From contig JBJOQO010000024.1 in assembly GCA_046049865.1 (NCBI GenBank), forward strand, positions 1 to 36,914: a stretch of 36,914 nucleotides of DNA, written 5' to 3'. This DNA is from JANPCX01 sp046049865 (lineage in GTDB: Bacteria > Pseudomonadota > Gammaproteobacteria > Burkholderiales > Burkholderiaceae_C). The notes under the pieces were generated by a model that ran no database searches, was not told the origin of the DNA, and saw only the letters and a program-made list of their open reading frames with translations. Both the position numbers and the translations under genes were made by a program. Positions within the stretch are counted from its first letter, which is position 1, and the number at the start of each line of letters is the position of its first letter. This document shows, piece by piece, positions 1 to 7,084 of the stretch.

Positions 1-7
1 AACGTGT

Positions 8-86
8 ATTCACTCCGACGGCCGCGTTGCAAATCCGCGCGATACCTCGGTATCGCTGTGGTTTGCGCCTTGCCCTCGGAGCGAAT
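8..86. repeat. Palindromic intergenic repeat, single module
   Basis: An imperfect inverted repeat folds into one long hairpin. The outer arms ATTCACTCCGA and TCGGAGCGAAT differ from perfect pairing at one base. Inside them lie GCCGCGTTGCAAA (21-33) and TTTGCGCCTTGC (62-73), and the centre is the small palindrome CGATACCTCGGTATCG. The inner arms recur almost exactly, in the same order, in the element at 18774-18829, although the central hairpins differ. That marks it as one member of an interspersed family rather than a chance hairpin. It lies downstream of the rhomboid gene and could also act on that transcript's 3' end. The left window edge prevents seeing whether it extends further. Confidence 0.7.
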
Positions 87-149
87 CCATCGTTTTCATT
101 TTGTCTCGATATTTCTGACTCGCGACACTAGATCCGGGTGTCGGACGCC

Positions 150-743
150 TTATCGGCGTTTACCGAATGGCGACTGACCACGCCAGTAACGAATCATCAA
201 GTAGCCACCTAACATGCCGCCCAAGTGTGCGAAGTGGGCGATGCCTGAGGCTGTACCTGTCACGCCGAGCAGCAACTCTAACCCACCATAGATCGCCACA
301 AACACCTTGGCTTTCATGGGGATCGGTGGGAACAGCGGCATGATGGTGCGGTTGGGATAGGTCATGCCGAAAGCCAGCAGTAAACCAAAGAGTCCGCCAG
401 AAGCACCCACGGTGTAGTTGGGTGAACCGGTCAAAACAGCCATCAGCAATTGCATCAGTGCGGCAGCCAGAACACTGGCTGCATAAAACTGTATGAAACG
501 TTTGGGTCCCCACAAACGTTCCAACTCCGCGCCAAACATCCACAGGCCGAGCATGTTGAAGAAAAGGTGGCCGATGCCGCCGTGCAAGAAAGAGTAGCTG
601 AATACTTGCCACGGCAGAAAGCCGTCACCCAGAGGCCATAGCGCAAAAAACCGCACCAGCAGGCTACCCACAAAAAACTGCAAACAGAAAAAGCCTACGT
701 TGAGCAGCAACAGGGCTTGGGTGATGGGCGGCATTGGTGGCAT
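150..743 (-). CDS. Rhomboid-family intramembrane serine protease
   Basis: The 197-residue protein is almost entirely hydrophobic, with about six membrane segments. It carries the rhomboid signatures: HGGIGHLFFNM near residues 54-64, the nucleophile motif GASGG with Ser115, and the catalytic-dyad histidine His173 in AHFAHLGG. Such proteases cleave transmembrane segments of substrates inside the inner membrane; the substrate here is unknown. The length fits the minimal six-helix bacterial rhomboid core. A second in-frame ATG lies three codons in, and neither start has a convincing Shine-Dalgarno sequence. The gene is transcribed away from tRNA-Leu. It is a canonical rhomboid and not obviously a rhombosortase. 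Confidence 0.9.
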   Translation of the reverse strand: MPPMPPITQALLLLNVGFFCLQFFVGSLLVRFFALWPLGDGFLPWQVFSYSFLHGGIGHLFFNMLGLWMFGAELERLWGPKRFIQFYAASVLAAALMQLLMAVLTGSPNYTVGASGGLFGLLLAFGMTYPNRTIMPLFPPIPMKAKVFVAIYGGLELLLGVTGTASGIAHFAHLGGMLGGYLMIRYWRGQSPFGKRR

Positions 744-825
744 GCGGAGGGTTCCAAAGAAGAAGGAAGTGACGTGTCGCTATTCTCAACCGTGTTGATG
801 TGACAAGCGCTTGATCGGTCTATAT

Positions 826-853
826 CCGACATGCACAATTCTTGTTGTACACT
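826..853 (+). promoter_or_regulatory. Candidate sigma-70 promoter for tRNA-Leu
   Basis: A -35-like CCGACA (826-831) and a -10-like TACACT (848-853) are separated by 16 bp. Transcription would begin roughly 10-12 bp before the tRNA. The spacing and the closeness to the tRNA support it, but the -35 matches the consensus at only four of six positions. Confidence 0.4.
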
Positions 854-871
854 CTCGCTCCTGCAAGACCA

Positions 872-956
872 GCCTCGGTGGCGGAATTGGTAGACGCGCG
901 GGACTCAAAATCCCGTTCTGCAAAGAGTGTCGGTTCGATTCCGACCCGAGGCACCA
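872..956 (+). tRNA. tRNA-Leu (anticodon CAA)
   Basis: An 85-nt class II tRNA. The acceptor stem GCCTCGG pairs with CCGAGGC and is followed by discriminator A and an encoded CCA. The anticodon stem CGGGA/TCCCG encloses the loop CTCAAAA, giving anticodon CAA for UUG codons. A long variable arm follows, then the T arm GTCGG-TTCGATT-CCGAC. The cysM coding region begins only 24 bp after the CCA, with no terminator between, so the two are probably on one primary transcript. Confidence 0.97.
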
Positions 957-980
957 CCCCCAAACTTCTCCCAGATCACT

Positions 981-1895
981 GTGGCCAATCGTCCAACCTA
1001 TGCTGTGCTGGAGGACGTGATTGGCAACACACCCTTGGTTCGCCTGCAGCGGGTTGTTCCCGCAGATGCTCAGGCGCGTGGCAATGTGTTGCTGGGCAAG
1101 CTGGAAGGCAATAACCCTGCAGGTTCTGTCAAAGACCGCCCCGCGATCAGCATGATCCGCCGCGCCGAAGAACGCGGCCAAATCCGCCCCGGCGACACCC
1201 TGATCGAAGCCACCTCTGGAAATACCGGCATCGCGTTGGCCATGGCGGCGGCCATTCGTGGCTACCGCATGGTGCTCATCATGCCGGAGGACCTGTCCAT
1301 TGAACGTGCCCAAACCATGAAGGCTTTTGGCGCGGAGCTCATCCTCACGCCGCGCACCGGCGGCATGGAATACGCGAGGGACTTGGCCACCCAAATGCAG
1401 AACGAAGGCCGAGGTGTGGTGCTGGACCAATTCGCCAATGCCGACAACCCGCGCGTCCATTTTGAAACCACAGGGCCCGAAATTTGGCGCGACACACAAG
1501 GGCAAATTACCCACTTCGTGAGCGCCATGGGCACCACAGGCACCATCACTGGTGTGTCGCGTTTCCTCAAGGAAAAAAATCCCGAGGTGCGTATCATCGG
1601 TGCGCAACCTGCCGAGGGTTCACGTATCCCCGGTATCCGCAAATGGCCCGAGGCGTATTTGCCCAAAATTTATGACCCGACGGGCGTGGATGAGATCGTT
1701 CATGTGAGTCAGGCCGACGCAGAAGACATGGCCCGTCGGCTGGCCCGTGAAGAGGGGCTGTTCGCCGGTATCTCAGCTGCAGGCGCCTGCTGGGTGGCAT
1801 TACAAATTGCGCAGCAGTTGGACAATTCCACCGTGGTATTTATCGTGTGTGACCGGGGCGACCGCTATTTATCGACCGGCGTGTTTCCTGCATGA
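981..1895 (+). CDS. cysM: Cysteine synthase B (O-acetylserine sulfhydrylase B)
   Basis: A PLP enzyme of fold type II making cysteine from O-acetylserine and sulfide or thiosulfate in the cytoplasm. Read from GTG at 981 it has 304 residues, like E. coli CysM (about 303). It starts just before the family opening EDVIGNTPLVRLQR. The PLP lysine is Lys51 in NNPAGSVKDRP, the substrate loop TSGNTG is at 78-83, and the phosphate-binding GTTGT is at 184-188. The stretch IPGIRKWPEAYLP is typical of CysM rather than CysK. An in-frame ATG farther upstream lies inside the tRNA and is rejected. No Shine-Dalgarno sequence precedes the GTG. A TusA-family sulfur carrier follows 8 bp downstream, suggesting a small sulfur operon. 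Confidence 0.93.
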   Translation: MANRPTYAVLEDVIGNTPLVRLQRVVPADAQARGNVLLGKLEGNNPAGSVKDRPAISMIRRAEERGQIRPGDTLIEATSGNTGIALAMAAAIRGYRMVLIMPEDLSIERAQTMKAFGAELILTPRTGGMEYARDLATQMQNEGRGVVLDQFANADNPRVHFETTGPEIWRDTQGQITHFVSAMGTTGTITGVSRFLKEKNPEVRIIGAQPAEGSRIPGIRKWPEAYLPKIYDPTGVDEIVHVSQADAEDMARRLAREEGLFAGISAAGACWVALQIAQQLDNSTVVFIVCDRGDRYLSTGVFPA

Positions 1896-1903
1896 GGTAG
1901 TTC

Positions 1904-2131
1904 ATGGACGCTCAGAAAGAACTCGATACCCGCGGCCTGAATTGCCCGCTGCCCATTTTGAAAACCAAAAAAGCCCTGGCCGATATGCAAAGCGGAGAGG
2001 TGCTCAAGGTGGTGGCCACCGACCCGGGCTCCGTGCGCGACTTTCAGGCGTTTGCCCGGCAAACCGGCAACGAGTTGTTGGAACAAACGCCGGTGGGCGA
2101 CGAGTTCATTCACTACTTGCGCAGGCGCTGA
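1904..2131 (+). CDS. TusA/SirA/YedF-family sulfur carrier protein
   Basis: A 75-residue protein with the family signature LDTRGLNCPLPILKTKKAL; Cys14 in the CPxP motif is the expected persulfide carrier. TusA-type proteins pass sulfur from cysteine desulfurases to tRNA thiolation, molybdenum cofactor synthesis or other acceptors; which of these applies cannot be read from sequence. The ATG is preceded by GAGG overlapping the stop codon of cysM, so the two genes are likely translated from one message. Its 3' end faces galU across about 55 bp that contain a run of eight C residues at 2161-2168. Confidence 0.9.
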   Translation: MDAQKELDTRGLNCPLPILKTKKALADMQSGEVLKVVATDPGSVRDFQAFARQTGNELLEQTPVGDEFIHYLRRR

Positions 2132-2186
2132 GCGAGGAGGCCGTTGGGCTTTGGGATGGGCCCCCCCCACAGGCCCGCAGGCGCTC

Positions 2187-3053
2187 TCAGAGCGTCAGGC
2201 CCTTGAGGAATTCACGAAACCCAGGTCCCAAGTCAGGGTGGGCCAAGGCCAGCTCCACGTTCGCTTCTAAGAAACCTTCTTTGCTCCCGCAGTCATAACG
2301 CCTGCCTTCGTAGCGGAAGGCAAACACTTTTTCGCGGCGTAGCAGGCCGGCAATGCCGTCGGTGAGTTGAATTTCACCACCCACGCCGCGCGGCTGGTTG
2401 GCAATTTCATGGAAGACGCCAGGCGTCAAGATGTAGCGACCCGCCACGCCCAGGAGGGAAGGTGCATTTTCTGGCGCCGGCTTTTCAACGATGCGTGTCA
2501 CGTCCATCAAACGTTCGCTGACCGCAGTGCCCGCCACGATGCCGTAACGCCTGGTGTGTTCTTTGGGCACTTCTTGAACCGCGATGATGGATGCGCGCCA
2601 TTCGCTGTACTGCTCGACCATTTGCGCCAAAACCGGTTGGCTGTGCACCATCAAATCGTCGGCCAGTAATACCGCAAACGGTTCGTTGCCCACGAGTTTT
2701 TGACCGCACAACACGGCGTGACCCAGGCCCAGCGCCTGAGACTGGCGCACATAAATGCATTCCATGTCGTCGGGCTTGACGCTGCGAACCACGTTCAGCA
2801 GCTCTTGTTTGCCGGCTTGCTCCAGTGCCACTTCCAATTCAAAGGTCATGTCGAAGTGGTCTTCGATGGGGCGCTTGTGCCGGCCTGTGACAAAAATCAT
2901 CTCACGCACACCCGCCGCATAGGCTTCTTCAACCGCGTACTGAATCAACGGCTTGTCCACCACGGGAAGCATTTCTTTGGGTTGTGCTTTGGTGGCGGGC
3001 AAAAAACGCGTGCCCAGACCTGCGACGGGGAAGATTGCTTTTCTGATTAACAT
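2187..3053 (-). CDS. galU: UTP-glucose-1-phosphate uridylyltransferase
   Basis: A 288-residue nucleotidyltransferase making UDP-glucose from UTP and glucose-1-phosphate, the donor for cell-surface polysaccharide and trehalose. The N-terminus KAIFPVAGLGTRFLPATKA is the GalU nucleotide-binding loop, followed by PKEMLPVVDKPLIQYAVEEA; later family blocks include FAVLLADDLM and GRYILTP. The ATG at 3053 gives the usual GalU start and length. The open frame continues far upstream, but that part is antisense to the next gene and is rejected. The gene is divergent from the dehydrogenase-like gene, with a 133-bp region between their start codons. Confidence 0.95.
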   Translation of the reverse strand: MLIRKAIFPVAGLGTRFLPATKAQPKEMLPVVDKPLIQYAVEEAYAAGVREMIFVTGRHKRPIEDHFDMTFELEVALEQAGKQELLNVVRSVKPDDMECIYVRQSQALGLGHAVLCGQKLVGNEPFAVLLADDLMVHSQPVLAQMVEQYSEWRASIIAVQEVPKEHTRRYGIVAGTAVSERLMDVTRIVEKPAPENAPSLLGVAGRYILTPGVFHEIANQPRGVGGEIQLTDGIAGLLRREKVFAFRYEGRRYDCGSKEGFLEANVELALAHPDLGPGFREFLKGLTL

Positions 3054-3186
3054 TTGCTTACAATCAAGGCTTCCTTTGAAGCAACGATTCTGACATTGCC
3101 CCGTGTCTGGTGAGTGACTGGATGCATAGTCCGGTTGGACGGATTGACCCACCACAGTCTTTTTCTTTGTAAGGCGCCTTGTTTCC

Positions 3187-4137
3187 ATGAAACTATTAAT
3201 CGTAGAAAAGCTAGAAAAAGACGTTCTCGACTGGTTGGCTTCTCGCCACAGCACACGTTTTGCACCCGAGCTGGCCGCCGACATGAGGGGACTGCGTTTG
3301 GCATTGCACAACGTAGAAGCCGCGGTGCTTCCCAGCAGCATCAAAGTGGACAGCGCATGGTTGTTGCAAGCCCCTGTGTTGCGCGTGTTGGGCCGCATGA
3401 GTGATTCAATCGATGCGCAGGAGCGCGTAGCCTGCGAGCAGGCAGGGGTGTTATCCGTCGGCAGCAGCTTGTCCGGCTCACGCGCGCAGGCGGAATTCAT
3501 GCTGAGCAGCATGCTGTCCTTGCTGCGCAAAGTCCCCGCTGCGAGTGTGAACGGCCATTGGATGGGCCGTGAGCTCGGCGGCAGCACCGTTGGCTTACTT
3601 GGTCTGTCGAGGGCGTCTAAGCCGCTGGCGCAGTGGCTTACCAGCATGGGCGCCAAGGTGGTGGGCTGGGATCCTGAATTGCCCCCCGAGGATGCGGTGT
3701 GGTCGCGCTGGGCAATCACCCACCTGACGCAACAGGCCTTGCTGCAACACGCAGATGCGCTTTGCATCCAGTGGTCGAACAGCCAGGGCCCGTGCTTGAA
3801 CGAACACCTGATGCGTTTTTGCAAACGACACCAAGTGTGGGTGAGCACCGCGCCCCTGTCCGTGTTGCCATTGCCCGCACTCCAGCGCTCACTGAGCAGT
3901 GGCATGCTGGCCGCGGCTTGGCTCGACGGCGCCCCCGTCTACAACGGGAGTGCCGATGCGGACCTCAACGCCTTGGCTGCCTTGCCCCAGGTTCAATTGA
4001 GCAACCAGCTTGCCGCGCGCACCTTAGACGCCTGGCAGCGCGCCGGTTGGGAGGTGGCCCGACGCCTGGATCAACTCCTGACGCCGCAGACCACTCGATC
4101 AAACACCGCCGCGCAAGCGCTTCAACTGGTCGCTTAA
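3187..4137 (+). CDS. D-2-hydroxyacid dehydrogenase-fold protein, catalytically degenerate
   Basis: The 316-residue protein follows the plan of phosphoglycerate-dehydrogenase-like enzymes: an N-terminal substrate domain, an inserted nucleotide-binding domain starting at TVGLLGLSRASKPLAQWL (134-151), the strand end VVGWDPELP with Asp162, and a return to the first domain. The expected active residues are missing. The glycine motif GLGxxG reads GLSRAS (139-144). The Arg motif NxARGxxVDExAL reads STAPLSVLPLPAL with Pro223 where Arg belongs. The LDVFExEP segment reads LDGAPVYN, without the Glu. Asn273 replaces the active-site His. It is therefore probably a pseudoenzyme or has a different role. Its 3' end overlaps the end of valS by 39 bp. 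A 10-bp palindrome AAGGCGCCTT precedes the start. Confidence 0.8.
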   Translation: MKLLIVEKLEKDVLDWLASRHSTRFAPELAADMRGLRLALHNVEAAVLPSSIKVDSAWLLQAPVLRVLGRMSDSIDAQERVACEQAGVLSVGSSLSGSRAQAEFMLSSMLSLLRKVPAASVNGHWMGRELGGSTVGLLGLSRASKPLAQWLTSMGAKVVGWDPELPPEDAVWSRWAITHLTQQALLQHADALCIQWSNSQGPCLNEHLMRFCKRHQVWVSTAPLSVLPLPALQRSLSSGMLAAAWLDGAPVYNGSADADLNALAALPQVQLSNQLAARTLDAWQRAGWEVARRLDQLLTPQTTRSNTAAQALQLVA

Positions 4138-6960
4138 ACGATCGCAGGTGGCGCCGAAATCGGCGACACGCTGCTTCATTTGTTCAACCACGGCAGCGGG
4201 CGCACGCGCGACAAAACTCTCGTTCGACAGCTGGGTTTGCGCTTTGCTGATTTCGCCTTGCAAGCGGGCGATTTCTTTGCTCAAGCGTTCGCTCTCAGCG
4301 GCGACATCAATTTCCACATGCAAGGCCAAACGCGTGTCGCCTTGCATCGCCACTGGCGCGTTGCGGGTGGCGGCAGAGAAGGCCGCCTCGTCTTGGAGCA
4401 CCTGCACCTCGGAGACCTTGGCCAGTGCCTTGAGCACGGGTGAGGCCGACGCTACAAAAGCGGCATCACCCCAAGTCATCAAGGGCACCCGTGTGGCGGG
4501 TGACAGGCTCATCTCACTGCGCAGCGTGCGGCAGGTGCCCACCAAGGCTTTGAGGTGGGCCATCCACGCGTCAGCTTCAGGATCAATGCGTTCCGGCTGC
4601 GCGACGGGGTAGGGCGCCACCGCCACACCCACTGTGTCGCCAGCAGGCTTGCGGCCCGCTACCGGGGCCACACGTTCCCACAGCTCGGCGGTGATAAAGG
4701 GTGTGATGGGGTGCAAGAGGCGCAGCACCACTTCCAGCACCCGAATCAAGGTGCGGCGGGCGGCGCGTTGTTCGGCCGCGTTGCCGTTTTGAATTTGCAC
4801 CTTGGCGATTTCGATGTACCAGTCGCAGTATTCGTCCCAGACAAACTGGTAGATGCTGCTGGCGACATTGTCCAAACGAAAGTCGGCGAAGCCCTGGGCC
4901 ACGGCGGCTTCCACGCGCTGCAGCTCGCCGGTGATCCAGCGGTCGGCTTGCGAAAAAGCGAGGTACTCTGGGTTGGTGTTGTTGTCGTCCAAGCCGCAGT
5001 CTTGCCCCTCGCAATTCATCAGCACAAACTTGGTGGCATTCCAAAGTTTGTTGCAGAAGTTGCGGTAGCCGTCGCAGCGTTTGCTGTCGAAGTTGATGTT
5101 GCGGCCGAGGCTTGCCAGCGATGCAAAAGTGAAGCGCAGCGCATCCGCACCGAAGGCGGGAATACCTTCTGGGAATTCTTTTTCGGTGTCTTTACGCACA
5201 CGTGGTGCGGTTTCCGGTTTACGCAGGCCGACCACACGTTTGTCGAGCAGGGCGGGCAATTCAATGCCGTCGATCAAATCCACAGGGTCCAGCACATTGC
5301 CTTCGGACTTGCTCATCTTCTTGCCCTGCGCATCACGCACCAGACCATGGATGTAGACATGGTGGAAGGGCACCTTGCCAGTGAAGTGCTTGGTCATCAT
5401 GATCATGCGCGCCACCCAGAAGAAAATGATGTCAAAGCCTGTGACCAGCACGCTGGAGGGCAAGAACAAATCAAGTTCTTTGGTTTTTTCCGGCCATCCG
5501 AGGCTGGAAAAAGGTACCAAGGCGGAGGAGTACCAGGTGTCGAGCACGTCTTCGTCACGCTTCAATTCACCGTTGTAGCCTTTGGCCGTGGCTTGGGCGC
5601 GGGCCTCTTCTTCGCTGTTGGCCACGAAGAGTTCACCGCCAGTGCCGTACCAGGCGGGAATTTGATGCCCCCACCACAACTGGCGCGAAATGCACCAGTC
5701 CTGGATGTTTTTCATCCACTGGTTGTAGGTGTTGACCCATTGTTCGGGCACAAACTTCACCTCGCCGCTGTCGACCACGTCGATGGCTTTTTGCGCAATG
5801 CTTTTGCCGTCATGGCCGGGTTTGGTCATGGCCACAAACCACTGGTCGGTGAGCATGGGTTCGACCACCTGGCCGGTGCGGGTGCACACCGGCACCATGT
5901 GTTTGTGTGGCACGGCTTTCTCCAACAAACCCAAACCCTCCAGGTCGCGCAGCACCGCTTTGCGGGCTGCAAAACGGTCCTGGCCCTGGTAGGCCGCCGG
6001 ACCGTTCTGATTGATCTTTGCGTCCAGCGTGAAGATGGTGATGAGGGGCAGGCCGTGGCGCTGGGCGCAGGCGTAGTCGTTGAAGTCGTGGGCGCCAGTG
6101 ATCTTCACGCAACCGGAACCGAACTCGCGGTCCACAAAGTCGTCGGCGATGATGGGAATTTGACGGTCGCACAGTGGCAAATCCACCATCTGACCGACCA
6201 AGTGTTTGTAGCGTTCGTCTTCGGGATGCACCGCCAACGCACCGTCGGCCATCATGGTTTCGGGCCGCGTGGTGGCGATGTGCATGCCGCGCATCTCGGT
6301 GCCGTCCGCCAACTTCACGGGGCCGTTGCTGAAGGGGTACAGGATGTGCCACATGTGGCCATCACGCTCTTCGCTTTCCACTTCCAGGTCGGACACCGCC
6401 GACTTCAGCACCGGGTCCCAATTCACCAACCGTTTGCCGCGGTAGATGAGGCCTTCTTCATACAACTGCACAAAAGTTTTCGTCACCACTTTGGACAACT
6501 TCTCGTCCATGGTGAAGTACTCGTGTTTCCAGCTCACCGAGTCGCCCATGCGGCGCATTTGGCGGGTGATGGTGGAGCCGCTTTCCTCTTTCCACTCCCA
6601 CACCTTGGCCACAAAGTTTTTGCGCCCCAGGTCATGGCGGGTTTGGCCTTTGTCCTGCAACTGGCGCTCCACCACGATTTGAGTGGCAATGCCCGCGTGG
6701 TCGGTGCCCGGCAGCCACAGGGTGTTGTGGCCGAGCATGCGGTGGTAACGCGTCAGCGAGTCCATGATGGTCTGGTTGAACGCATGCCCCATGTGCAGCG
6801 TGCCCGTGACGTTGGGTGGCGGCAACTGGATGGAGAACGAGGGCTTGCTGGCATCCAGTGTGGGCTCGTAAACACCACTGGCTTCCCACAGCGGGCCCCA
6901 GTGGGCTTCGATGGCGGCGGGCTCAAAGGACTTGGCGAGTTCAGGCTTGGCGTCGGACAT
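4099..6960 (-). CDS. valS: Valine--tRNA ligase
   Basis: A 953-residue class I aminoacyl-tRNA synthetase charging tRNA-Val in the cytoplasm. The nucleotide-binding HIGH element is HMGH (56-59) in PPPNVTGTLHMGHAFNQ, and the KMSKS loop is GKKMSKSEGN near residue 547. The editing domain lies between them. The anticodon-binding domain is followed by the ValS C-terminal coiled coil (SERLSKEIARLQGEISKAQ onward). Length and order match bacterial ValS. The ATG at 6960 begins the usual N-terminus; a longer in-frame extension is Arg/Pro-rich and lacks family character. The stop codon lies inside the coding end of the converging dehydrogenase-like gene. Confidence 0.97.
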   Translation of the reverse strand: MSDAKPELAKSFEPAAIEAHWGPLWEASGVYEPTLDASKPSFSIQLPPPNVTGTLHMGHAFNQTIMDSLTRYHRMLGHNTLWLPGTDHAGIATQIVVERQLQDKGQTRHDLGRKNFVAKVWEWKEESGSTITRQMRRMGDSVSWKHEYFTMDEKLSKVVTKTFVQLYEEGLIYRGKRLVNWDPVLKSAVSDLEVESEERDGHMWHILYPFSNGPVKLADGTEMRGMHIATTRPETMMADGALAVHPEDERYKHLVGQMVDLPLCDRQIPIIADDFVDREFGSGCVKITGAHDFNDYACAQRHGLPLITIFTLDAKINQNGPAAYQGQDRFAARKAVLRDLEGLGLLEKAVPHKHMVPVCTRTGQVVEPMLTDQWFVAMTKPGHDGKSIAQKAIDVVDSGEVKFVPEQWVNTYNQWMKNIQDWCISRQLWWGHQIPAWYGTGGELFVANSEEEARAQATAKGYNGELKRDEDVLDTWYSSALVPFSSLGWPEKTKELDLFLPSSVLVTGFDIIFFWVARMIMMTKHFTGKVPFHHVYIHGLVRDAQGKKMSKSEGNVLDPVDLIDGIELPALLDKRVVGLRKPETAPRVRKDTEKEFPEGIPAFGADALRFTFASLASLGRNINFDSKRCDGYRNFCNKLWNATKFVLMNCEGQDCGLDDNNTNPEYLAFSQADRWITGELQRVEAAVAQGFADFRLDNVASSIYQFVWDEYCDWYIEIAKVQIQNGNAAEQRAARRTLIRVLEVVLRLLHPITPFITAELWERVAPVAGRKPAGDTVGVAVAPYPVAQPERIDPEADAWMAHLKALVGTCRTLRSEMSLSPATRVPLMTWGDAAFVASASPVLKALAKVSEVQVLQDEAAFSAATRNAPVAMQGDTRLALHVEIDVAAESERLSKEIARLQGEISKAQTQLSNESFVARAPAAVVEQMKQRVADFGATCDRLSDQLKRLRGGV

Positions 6961-7021
6961 GGTGTTTTTTCTGGGACGGCGAGTGCGTCGGTGGCGGGCG
7001 CGCTCAGGGCGCGGAACCGGT

Positions 7022-7079
7022 GATTTTAGGAGCGAGGCGGGGACATGAGCCCGTGTACCTGATGGCAACTCCTAAAATC
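7022..7079. promoter_or_regulatory. 11-bp inverted repeat with mirrored -10-like hexamers between valS and uvrD
   Basis: GATTTTAGGAG (7022-7032) and its exact reverse complement CTCCTAAAATC (7069-7079) are separated by 36 bp in the divergent valS-uvrD intergenic region. Each arm contains TAAAAT reading outward, one toward each gene. On the uvrD side this hexamer ends 6 bp before the ATG, so a transcript starting from it would be leaderless or nearly so. The arms could be paired -10 elements, an operator, or both. No good -35 hexamer was seen for either. Confidence 0.45.
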
Positions 7080-7084
7080 TGGCG

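Noticed and set aside
927..980. ATG start of cysM inside tRNA-Leu
   Set aside because: It would translate the tRNA 3' half; the GTG at 981 gives normal CysM length and N-terminus.
2158..2185. GGGCC and GGCCC around a run of eight C as a terminator between tusA-like gene and galU
   Set aside because: The stem is only 5 bp and no T-run follows on either strand, so I do not call it.
3054..3905. Upstream extension of galU to a 572-residue protein
   Set aside because: The added part is antisense to the dehydrogenase-like gene; GalU has its usual N-terminus and length from the ATG at 3053.
4555..7023. An 822-codon open frame on the + strand opposite valS
   Set aside because: It is antisense to a complete valS with all synthetase motifs. 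The translation is His/Val/Gly-rich with no domain, as expected from the complement of GC-rich codons.
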